Assembly: GCA_030524745.1 (NCBI GenBank)
Contig: JAUNGC010000005.1
Coordinates: 78,614 to 142,613, forward strand
Reading direction: 5' to 3'
DNA: 64,000 nt
Source of the DNA: Eubacteriales bacterium
GTDB taxonomy: Bacteria > Bacillota > Clostridia > Lachnospirales > Lachnospiraceae
Shown in pieces: positions 57,181-64,000 of this stretch (its first letter is position 1; each line of letters starts with the position of its first letter). The notes beneath the pieces were generated by a model. That model was not told the DNA's origin. It made no database searches and saw only the letters and a program-made list of their open reading frames with translations. A program made the position numbers and the translations under genes.

Positions 57181-58980
57181 ATGGCAGCAGGGGCAGCAAT
57201 GACCGACCGCTGCACACAGTACGCCCTTGACGTCGTCGCCGGAGTGGTCATTGCAGGAGAATATGTCAGACTGGCATGTCAGAGGCATCTTGACGACCTT
57301 GAGAAAGCGAAAGCAGCACCATACAGATATTATTTTGACGTTGCAAAGTCCGAGGAAATCATCAATTTCGCAGAGGAACTCACGATTGCAGAGGGTGAGG
57401 AACAGGAAAATGTGACAGCATACCCGTTCCAGTGTTTTATTTTGGGGTCACTCAACGGGTGGAGGACAAAAGAAAAAGGTTATAGACGATTCAGAACATC
57501 CTATGTGCAGTTAGGGAGACAGAATGGAAAGTCGTTCATCAATGGAATTTTAGCTTGTTACTATGGCAATTTTGACGGGTACAAGTACGGGAAAATCTAT
57601 TGTACAGCGACAAAACAAGATCAGGCAAACATCGTGTGGGAGGAGATAGAGAAATTTATCAACTCCGACGAGGAATTGTCGGAATGGTTTAAGGTTCACG
57701 AACACAACCACACGATTGACTGTCTTTTTACACATTCGGAAATCAAGGCTCTGTCCGGCGACACAAAATCACTCGACGGGCATCGGGCATATTTAGGAAT
57801 TGTTGACGAGTACCACGCACACAAAACGAATCAGATGTACAAGCTGCTTGAGGGCGGTATCAAGAAATTAAAATCTGCTCTGATTTCGGTTATTACGACA
57901 GCGGGATTTGATTTGAAATCGCCTTGCTACAAGTTATACGAATATTGCTGCAATCTGCTCAAAGGCGTATTCGAGAACGACAGTCAATTCGTCTATATCG
58001 CCCAGTTGGATGTAGATGATGATTTATATAAAAAAGAGAATTGGTTGAAAGCGAACCCGATTCTCGAATTTGACGAGGATGCACTGGAGAATCTTGTCCC
58101 GATCGCCAATACTGCGAGAGATATGGGCGGGGAGGACTTGAGAGACTTCCTTGTCAAACAGTTAAACATGTGGATGCAGTGGTCAAACTCACTGTATATC
58201 AAAGACATAAACGACTGGAAACGGTGTGCGGTATTGAAATCACTCAAGGATTTCAGAGGCGCAAAGTGTTACGTCGGAGTTGACCTGTCATCCGGAGGAG
58301 ACTTGACCTCAATCGCAATCATTATCCCGTACATGGTTGACGGTGTGAAAAAGTATTTTGTGCATACACACTCGTTCATTCCTGCGAGCAGAGTTGACGA
58401 GCATATCAAGACGGACAAAGTTCCGTATGATGTATGGATTGCAAAGGGACTTGTCACAGTCACCGAAACACTGGGAGGAATCAAGACAGATTATAAATAT
58501 ATCATCAAATATCTTGAGGACTTAATCAGCATGTACGAGTTAAAACCGCAGCTTGTTTGTTACGACCCGCACAACGCATCCGCTTTCTTGTCAGACCTTG
58601 AGGCGTTGGGATTTGATTCCGTGGCGATCACACAGACCGCAAAGGAACTCAATGACGCAACGGTTGACTTTAGACTGGAAATCAGAGCGGGAAATGTTGA
58701 AATCGAGGGCGTTGAGGTCGGAAAAAACAAAAAGAAAGTTGTTCCGCTTGACGAATTGCTCACATGGTCGATTGCGAACGCAAAGACCATTTCAAATAGT
58801 TACGGAGAAATAAAGATTGATAAGGCGATCGACGAGGACAGAATCGACCCGATCGACGCAATTATCGATGCATGGAAAGCAGCGATGAAAGAGGAGTATA
58901 AGCAGGACACGAATGAAGTCGTGAACGAATGGCTTGAAATGTATGAGAAATACATGGGGAAAGGCGGTGAGAAAGAATGA
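57181..58980 (+). CDS. Terminase large subunit
   Basis: 599 residues. ATPase domain: Walker A-like LGRQNGKS near residue 110, Walker B with Glu in YLGIVDEYHAH. The nuclease domain follows (YVGVDLSSGGDL with catalytic Asp, then LVCYDPHNA and a third Asp in DRIDPIDAIIDAW). It powers packaging and cuts genome ends. Overlaps the portal gene by 4 nt. Confidence 0.95.
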   Translation: MAAGAAMTDRCTQYALDVVAGVVIAGEYVRLACQRHLDDLEKAKAAPYRYYFDVAKSEEIINFAEELTIAEGEEQENVTAYPFQCFILGSLNGWRTKEKGYRRFRTSYVQLGRQNGKSFINGILACYYGNFDGYKYGKIYCTATKQDQANIVWEEIEKFINSDEELSEWFKVHEHNHTIDCLFTHSEIKALSGDTKSLDGHRAYLGIVDEYHAHKTNQMYKLLEGGIKKLKSALISVITTAGFDLKSPCYKLYEYCCNLLKGVFENDSQFVYIAQLDVDDDLYKKENWLKANPILEFDEDALENLVPIANTARDMGGEDLRDFLVKQLNMWMQWSNSLYIKDINDWKRCAVLKSLKDFRGAKCYVGVDLSSGGDLTSIAIIIPYMVDGVKKYFVHTHSFIPASRVDEHIKTDKVPYDVWIAKGLVTVTETLGGIKTDYKYIIKYLEDLISMYELKPQLVCYDPHNASAFLSDLEALGFDSVAITQTAKELNDATVDFRLEIRAGNVEIEGVEVGKNKKKVVPLDELLTWSIANAKTISNSYGEIKIDKAIDEDRIDPIDAIIDAWKAAMKEEYKQDTNEVVNEWLEMYEKYMGKGGEKE

Positions 58981-60389
58981 ACCCATTGAGAAGATTTGCA
59001 GACAGAATAAAAAACTGGTGGAGGGGGATGGACACGACCGGGGCATCTGGAGGCGTGATGAAACTCAATTCACCGTCGTTCCTTGAGAGTATGGGGGTGA
59101 CAAAGCGGAGAAAGACGACATCCGAAGTGACATATTTCACTTGTCTCAAGATGCTGTCGGAGACACTTGCAAAAATGCCTATTAAATATTATCAGAAAAC
59201 GGACAAGGGCATCATAGAGGCAGAACAGACGGACACGTCAAAACTGTTGACAAAGCGACCAAATCCGTTTATGACGCCAACGGTATTTTGGAACACCGTG
59301 GAAATGAACCGGAATCATTACGGGAACGCATACGTCTACTTGAGAAAAAAATTCATCCGGAAGAAATACGGAGGAGAGGTCAGAGTTCTTGATTTGTGGG
59401 TGATGCAGTCAAATTGTGTTTCCATTGTTGTCGATGACGCAGGAATTTTCGCAGGAGTGGGGCGGTTGTGGTACGTCTACACAGACCCGACATCCGGGCG
59501 TCAATATGTTTTCGACACGAGCGAGGTCATGCACTTCAAAACCTCATTCAGTTTTGACGGCGTGACGGGTCTTCCAGTGCAGCAAATTTTGAAAGACACG
59601 ATTTCTGGAGCGTCGGCGTCCCAGTCATACATGAATAGTTTGTATGAGAGCGGACTGACCGCAAAAGCAACATTAGAATACACCGGAGAACTGAATGAAG
59701 CTGCAAAAACTGCACTGGTTAAGTCGTTCGAGGAGTTCGGGAGCGGGGCGAAGAATACCGGAAAGATCATTCCCGTTCCGTTGGGAATGAAACTGACTCC
59801 GCTTGATATTAAGTTGTCAGATTCCCAGTTCTTTGAACTGAAAAAATATACCGCATTGCAGATCGCAGCGTCGTTCGGGGTGAAACCAAATCAAATCAAC
59901 GATTATTCAAAGTCATCCTATGCAAACAGTGAGTTGCAGCAGTTATCTTTTTATGTCGATACAGAACTGTTTGTCATCAAGCAGTACGAGGAGGAAATCA
60001 ATTATAAAATGCTGGCAGAGGAGGAGCAGGATGCGGGATATTATTACAAATTCAATGAGAAAGTGCTTTTCCGGACAGATTCAAAAACGCAGATGTCTTA
60101 TCTGAAAGAGGGCGTCGGAGGTTCAATCATGACACCGAACGAGAGCAGACGGAAACTTGACCTTCCCGACAAGGAGGGTGGTGACGAATTATTCGCAAAT
60201 GGAAACATCATACCGCTGACAATGGCGGGCGCAGCATATCAGAAAAGCGGTCAGACCGAGGCAGAGGAGACCGATAAACCGGAACAGCCGGAGGAACAGA
60301 CAGAGCCGGACGCAGAAAATCCGGACGAAAATGAACCGGACGAAACCGACGAGGCAGAGGACGAGGAAACAGAGGAGGGAGGTGAGTGA
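58977..60389 (+). CDS. HK97-type portal protein
   Basis: 470 residues of the phage portal family (PF04860): ...YFTCLKMLSETLAKMPIKYYQ, EMNRNHYGNAYVYL, and GVKPNQINDYSKSSYANSE. Forms the dodecameric DNA gate at one capsid vertex. C-terminal 60 residues are Glu/Asp-rich low-complexity. ATGA overlap with TerL. Confidence 0.93.
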   Translation: MNPLRRFADRIKNWWRGMDTTGASGGVMKLNSPSFLESMGVTKRRKTTSEVTYFTCLKMLSETLAKMPIKYYQKTDKGIIEAEQTDTSKLLTKRPNPFMTPTVFWNTVEMNRNHYGNAYVYLRKKFIRKKYGGEVRVLDLWVMQSNCVSIVVDDAGIFAGVGRLWYVYTDPTSGRQYVFDTSEVMHFKTSFSFDGVTGLPVQQILKDTISGASASQSYMNSLYESGLTAKATLEYTGELNEAAKTALVKSFEEFGSGAKNTGKIIPVPLGMKLTPLDIKLSDSQFFELKKYTALQIAASFGVKPNQINDYSKSSYANSELQQLSFYVDTELFVIKQYEEEINYKMLAEEEQDAGYYYKFNEKVLFRTDSKTQMSYLKEGVGGSIMTPNESRRKLDLPDKEGGDELFANGNIIPLTMAGAAYQKSGQTEAEETDKPEQPEEQTEPDAENPDENEPDETDEAEDEETEEGGE

Positions 60390-60390
60390 G

Positions 60391-61197
60391 ATGGCATTGA
60401 AAAAGCGTTTTGATTTCACAAAAAAGAATAAGCGCACAGGCAAAAACGACAAGGTCGGCTATTTGGATTTTGAGACCAACGAGGAACAGAGCAGATGTTC
60501 TCTGTATTTCTACGGTGACATTGTTTCCGCCACATGGGAATCCATGTGGTATGAGGAGGACAAATGCCCGCAGGACATTGCAGACTTTCTCAACCAGTTA
60601 GAGGGGTATGAGGACGTTGACATCTATTTCAACAGCGGAGGCGGTGACGTGTTTGCAGGACTGGCAATCTATAACCAGTTAAAGCGATTCAGTGGTCACA
60701 AGGTCGGCTATGTGGACGGGATGGCAGCGTCAATCGCATCGGTCATCATGTTTGCGTGTGACGAACTTCATTTTGCAACCGGAGCGCAAGCGATGATTCA
60801 TAAACCGCTCTGCATGGCGTGGGGCAATGCTGACGATTTTAAGGAAGTCATCAAACAGCTTAACTTGTGCGAGGAATCAATTCTTGATGTCTATGTGGAA
60901 CACACAAAAGAGGGTGTGACACGAGATAAAATCAAGGATTTCATGGCAAAAGAAAAGTGGTTTTCCGGCGCAGAACTGGCGCAGTATTTCGATGTTGAGA
61001 TCGAGGAAAAGGCAGCGCTCGCAGCTTGCACATCGGACTATTTCGATAAATATGAAAATGTACCGGAACAGTTCGAGAAAACCGACACAAAAAACATTGT
61101 TGACGCAGTCATTGCAGAGGTGGAACGGCGTGAACAGGCAAGGATTGAAGCAGAAAAGCAGGATATTCTTGCGGATTTAGACATGTATGGAATTTAA
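60391..61197 (+). CDS. ClpP-like head maturation protease
   Basis: 268 residues; start at 60391 is set by GAGGTGAG. Serine-protease core: FNSGGGDVFAGLAIYNQL, catalytic Ser in DGMAASIAS, catalytic His in AMIHKPL. It should cut the capsid scaffold domain. Follows the portal by one nt. Confidence 0.9.
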   Translation: MALKKRFDFTKKNKRTGKNDKVGYLDFETNEEQSRCSLYFYGDIVSATWESMWYEEDKCPQDIADFLNQLEGYEDVDIYFNSGGGDVFAGLAIYNQLKRFSGHKVGYVDGMAASIASVIMFACDELHFATGAQAMIHKPLCMAWGNADDFKEVIKQLNLCEESILDVYVEHTKEGVTRDKIKDFMAKEKWFSGAELAQYFDVEIEEKAALAACTSDYFDKYENVPEQFEKTDTKNIVDAVIAEVERREQARIEAEKQDILADLDMYGI

Positions 61198-61213
61198 GAA
61201 AAGGAGAAAGAGC

Positions 61214-62461
61214 ATGAACAAAGAAATGCAGAAACTGTTGAAAGCAATCAACGACAAGAAGAATGAGGTCAAGAGCCTCGTGACAGAGGGAAAGATAGAC
61301 AAGGCGAGGACTGCAAAAGAGGAACTCAAAACCTTGCAGGAGAAATTCGATCTCCTGTTTGACTTAGACGAGGAGGAGCACGAGGAAATCGAGGACAAGG
61401 TGGCAGCAGGACGGGCAAAGGTCATCGACGGGGAAAAGACTGACAAGAAAGCGCTCGTTAAGTCTTTCGTGAATATCATCAAGGCGGGATTCTTCCACAG
61501 AGAGCCGAACGAGGAAGATGTCAAGGTTTACAAGGATGCCCTGACCTCCGATGCAACGCCGGACGATGATGGTGAGAGCGGAATCGGTGTCACAATTCCG
61601 GATGACATCAGAACCGACATCATTGAACTGCGTCGCAGCGACGACAACCTTGAGCAGTATGTCAATGTTGAGGGTGTCACCACCAAAACCGGAACACGCA
61701 ACATTGAGGTTGATGCGGAATCTGTTCCGTTTGATAACGTGGACGAGGCTGCTGATTTTCCGGAGATGGACGAGCCGACGTTTAAGGCGATCAAGTATGC
61801 GATCAAGAAAAAGGGTGGCATTTTGAAAATGACCGCTGAACTGCTTGAGGACACCGCACAGAACATCATGGCGTATATCAACAAATGGATTGCCAAAAAG
61901 ACAAAGGCGACCCGCAACATGATGATTCTGAAAGTCATGGAGGAAATGACTGCAGGAAAAGAGGTTGTTGTTTCCAATATCGACAGCCTCAAGGACATTT
62001 TCAACGAAACCCTCGACCCTGCGATTGCAGCGACATCCGTTGTCATCACAAATCAGAGCGGATTTAACTATCTCGACAAGCTGAAAGACAGTGACGGGAA
62101 ATATATCTTGCAGAAAGACCCGACGCAGAAAACAACGGGCAAGCTGCTTTTTGGTGAATATCCGATTGTGAAGATGTCAAAGAAAGTTCTGAAATCCGTT
62201 GCGATTGTGGAAAAAGAGGGCGAAGCAGGAAAAGAGGTTGAAGTGGTAAAAGGCTATAAACACCCGATTTTCTGCGGTGATTTGAAAGAAGCAATCACTC
62301 TCTTTGACCGGAACGTGTTGACCATCGACATGAACGATAAGGCAGCAGGATTGTGGGAAAAGGATATGACCGGAATCAAAGTGCGTGACCGTTTCGACGT
62401 GCAGCCCGTTGACGTGGATGCAGTTGTCAAAGGCGAGATCACCGAAGTTGTGCAGGGATAA
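61214..62461 (+). CDS. Major capsid protein, HK97 fold
   Basis: 415 residues. N-terminal 70-80 residues are a charged coiled coil (delta/scaffold domain) likely removed by the protease; then the HK97 core (GVTIPDDIRTDIIELRRSDDNLEQYVNVEG, ...FPEMDEPTFKAIKYAIKKKGGILKMTAELLEDT). AAGGAG sets ATG at 61214. Confidence 0.93.
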   Translation: MNKEMQKLLKAINDKKNEVKSLVTEGKIDKARTAKEELKTLQEKFDLLFDLDEEEHEEIEDKVAAGRAKVIDGEKTDKKALVKSFVNIIKAGFFHREPNEEDVKVYKDALTSDATPDDDGESGIGVTIPDDIRTDIIELRRSDDNLEQYVNVEGVTTKTGTRNIEVDAESVPFDNVDEAADFPEMDEPTFKAIKYAIKKKGGILKMTAELLEDTAQNIMAYINKWIAKKTKATRNMMILKVMEEMTAGKEVVVSNIDSLKDIFNETLDPAIAATSVVITNQSGFNYLDKLKDSDGKYILQKDPTQKTTGKLLFGEYPIVKMSKKVLKSVAIVEKEGEAGKEVEVVKGYKHPIFCGDLKEAITLFDRNVLTIDMNDKAAGLWEKDMTGIKVRDRFDVQPVDVDAVVKGEITEVVQG

Positions 62462-62521
62462 GCAAGGAAAGAACAGCGGGGCGGGAAATAGACCGCTCCG
62501 CGAATGAAAGCAGGTGAGAGC

Positions 62522-62830
62522 ATGACGGACGAGGAGAAACAGAAATACTTAAATGATTTTGTGGAGCAAACAAAAAAATACTGTCGGATTGATTATGACG
62601 ATGACGAGGACATCGTGAAAATGATGGTTGAGGCGGTGTTTGAAAAACTAAGCGAACTTATACCGAATTTCAATCCGTATGCGATGACGAGCCGACAGAA
62701 AATATTGACCATGAAATTTGTGAAAGAACAGTATGACAATCCGGACGCATATCACCAAAGCGACAAAAAGCTGTCAAATGCAACGTCATCCATGCTCCTA
62801 AGTGAAATGTACGGAGGAGGTAATGCATGA
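62522..62830 (+). CDS. gp6-like head-tail connector
   Basis: 102 residues, mostly helical (FVEQTKKYCRIDYDDDEDIVKMMVEAVFEKLSELI), of the PF05135 connector type. It forms the ring below the portal. ATG at 62522 follows AGGTGAGAGC; a GTG/ATG at 62504 is less good. Overlaps the next gene by 4 nt. Confidence 0.8.
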   Translation: MTDEEKQKYLNDFVEQTKKYCRIDYDDDEDIVKMMVEAVFEKLSELIPNFNPYAMTSRQKILTMKFVKEQYDNPDAYHQSDKKLSNATSSMLLSEMYGGGNA

Positions 62831-63144
62831 CAGGACGAATTAAGGTAATAAGGAAAATAACAGAGGTCGTCGAGGGCAGGAGGCAGCAGACAGCGTCAGC
62901 CTTTTATGAGTGTTGGTGTGATGTTCAAGACCTTGCGACAAGTGAAAAATACACTGCGTTGCAGACTGAACTTGAGGAAACGATTGTTTTCAAAGTGAGG
63001 AACTGCAAAAAGATAGAGGAAATCAGATTGAATCTGAAAGAGTTCTATGTGGAGTACAAAGGAACAGAGTTCAAGATTTATAGTGCGTCGCCAATGGTCA
63101 GCGATAACAGGCGGGTGCTGCTGAAATGTCATTCCGGCGCATGA
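62827..63144 (+). CDS. Head closure protein (SPP1 gp16-like)
   Basis: 105 residues, beta-rich, of the phage head-tail adaptor family (PF05521): ...YECWCDVQDLATSEKYTA..., ...EFYVEYKGTEFKIYSASPM. Closes the capsid before tail joining. Confidence 0.8.
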   Translation: MTGRIKVIRKITEVVEGRRQQTASAFYECWCDVQDLATSEKYTALQTELEETIVFKVRNCKKIEEIRLNLKEFYVEYKGTEFKIYSASPMVSDNRRVLLKCHSGA

Positions 63145-63162
63145 TGTGTCACATTCTGACAC
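63145..63162. repeat. 18-nt dyad element, copy 2 (inverted)
   Basis: TGTGTCACATTCTGACAC is the exact reverse complement of 56580-56597. It lies between the head closure and gp10-like genes. Confidence 0.75.
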
Positions 63163-63184
63163 GGAGGTGGCGAGAGGTGGCGAG

Positions 63185-63640
63185 ATGCGGATTGATATGG
63201 AGTTCAAAGGACTTGAGGAACTTGTGAAAGCATTTGAGGCAGCAGCGAGTGACAGTGACATCAAGGAAATAAACGGGAAAATCGTTGAAAAAGGCGAGCC
63301 GATAGTCAAAAGAATCATGTCGGGGAAAATGCCGAAGTCTGCGGATATATCCAAGAGCGGACGGGGGTTCGGTTCAAAGTCGTCAGTGTCCGCACATGCA
63401 GCGGATGAAATACCGATGGGAAAAGTCAAAGTGAAAGGAACAGGAGCGACAGCGGATGTCGGGTGGGAAAAGAACACGCAGGACGAGGGCGGTCACTTTT
63501 ATGTCCGTTTCATAAACTGGGGAACAATTTATCAACCGCCCCGTGAATTTATCTATGCGACGGGCAGGGAGGCAGACGGAGAACTGCAAAAAATCGCAGA
63601 GCAGGAATATCAAAGTTATTTAGACAGGACAGTGGGGTGA
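63185..63640 (+). CDS. HK97 gp10-like head-tail joining protein
   Basis: 151 residues: MRIDMEFKGLEELVKAFEAA and the later GHFYVRFINWGTIYQPPREFIYAT are typical of PF04883. ATG at 63185 is favoured over a GTG at 63146, since the GAGGTGGCGAG sites (63164-63184) lie just upstream of it. Confidence 0.85.
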   Translation: MRIDMEFKGLEELVKAFEAAASDSDIKEINGKIVEKGEPIVKRIMSGKMPKSADISKSGRGFGSKSSVSAHAADEIPMGKVKVKGTGATADVGWEKNTQDEGGHFYVRFINWGTIYQPPREFIYATGREADGELQKIAEQEYQSYLDRTVG

Positions 63641-63644
63641 TAGC

Positions 63645-63968
63645 ATGGGCAGCAGTCCGGACATCATAAAAGACGCATCGGAGGCACTTGAACCAGTCAG
63701 TAGCAGGGGAATCATTGTGATGCAGGGGTGGTATGACAAAGACATCAAAGAGCGTCATGTGACCTTGTGGGATTTAGGGGAGAGCGACGACAATTTTTCG
63801 GACGATGATGCGGAGGGAGTGACGCTTTCCCTGCAAGTCACCATTTTCTCAAGAGAGGACGAGGTGGAACTGGCAAAGGAAATCAAGTCCCTCATGAAGC
63901 AATATGGATTTTCGTTCGAGGGGAGAAACGGAGACGATTCAGAACCGGTAGTGTCAAGTAATCTATGA
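63645..63968 (+). CDS. Tail completion/terminator-type protein
   Basis: 107 residues with a beta-rich core (GIIVMQGWYDKDIKERHVTLWDLGESDDN...) as in tail terminator proteins that follow gp10. The next 32 nt to the window edge hold no complete gene. Confidence 0.7.
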   Translation: MGSSPDIIKDASEALEPVSSRGIIVMQGWYDKDIKERHVTLWDLGESDDNFSDDDAEGVTLSLQVTIFSREDEVELAKEIKSLMKQYGFSFEGRNGDDSEPVVSSNL

Positions 63969-64000
63969 AAAAAACTGAGTCAAAAAAATAGGCTCAAAAG

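Larger units (their letters stand above)
41779..64000. mobile_element. Prophage (left part), HK97-type with plasmid-like replication genes
   Basis: Runs from the integrase to the window edge. Left boundary is inferred between the host terminator (ends 41778) and the integrase gene; attL core cannot be identified without the right end. Gene order is integrase, cargo, repressors, early/replication, late regulator, head genes, with tail genes beyond the window. All visible head genes look intact; SSB has a frameshift. Module style differs from the host: many small overlapping genes, and a frequent GGCAGCAGG word. Confidence 0.93.

Noticed and set aside
1-64000. CRISPR array, rRNA genes or insertion sequences
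   Set aside because: No regularly spaced identical repeats of array type, no rRNA-like sequence and no transposase were seen.
63949-64000. Possible frameshift at the end of the tail completion gene
   Set aside because: A few plausible residues follow in the +1 frame, but the window ends too soon to judge.

Overview
The window looks like a chromosome segment of a Lachnospiraceae-type member of the Clostridia. Signs are near-50% G+C, strong AGGAGG ribosome sites, the serC-serA-DUF1015 neighbourhood, and the NifU-like scaffold paired with a GGGtGRT protein. Genus cannot be fixed from the sequence alone. About 41.7 kb is host chromosome; the rest (about 41.78 kb to the right edge) is the left part of a tailed-phage prophage that runs out of the window.

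Host part, left to right: a cut DUF1700 membrane protein with a DUF4097 partner (1-1430); leuB-ilvD-ilvB for branched-chain amino acids, running into serC-serA for serine (1.6-8.4 kb); a small helical protein on the minus strand; a DUF1015 protein; glgB with an unusual Lys/Ala/Glu tail and an overlapping MscS channel (9-13.8 kb); tRNA-Thr(CGT); a carbohydrate locus with an AraC regulator, a three-gene sugar ABC transporter, a GH2 beta-mannosidase-like enzyme and a GH127 beta-L-arabinofuranosidase-like enzyme (14-23 kb); a type Ic aspartate aminotransferase; a split ThrE exporter with a small Cys-rich protein; a membrane-anchored hendecad-repeat coiled-coil protein; a PlsC acyltransferase; an SsuBC-type ABC pair without a binding protein (29-31 kb); a 412-nt near-palindrome; argH, asd, topB, a hexapeptide-repeat transferase, a TrpXYZ-like ABC importer, and the Fe-S scaffold/GGGtGRT pair (31.4-41.7 kb).

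Prophage part: integrase (minus strand) beside short repeats phased at about one DNA turn; a DnaQ-BRCT exonuclease; two XRE regulators with visible operators and divergent promoters; an early block with a MerR-like excisionase candidate, a DNA methyltransferase, an ADP-ribosyltransferase-like small protein, a DUF4406 enzyme, an HUH rolling-circle initiator, a lytic transglycosylase, a VRR-NUC nuclease, ParA, a ParB-DUF3850 fusion and an SSB whose acidic tail is out of frame; then a sigma-region-4-like late regulator, an array of five 11-bp-phased repeats, a terminator, and the standard HK97-type run HNH, TerS, TerL, portal, ClpP-like protease, capsid, connector, head closure, gp10-like and tail completion. 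The mix of plasmid-type replication/partition genes with a complete head module suggests a phage-plasmid ancestry.

Most notable unexplained structures: the 412-nt palindrome at 30925-31336, two covarying copies of a double-hairpin element after stop codons (45563-45629 and 46036-46098), the late-promoter repeat array (55789-55842), a strand-biased GGCAGCAGG word repeated through the prophage, inverted 18-nt palindrome copies 6.5 kb apart, and the frameshifted SSB.
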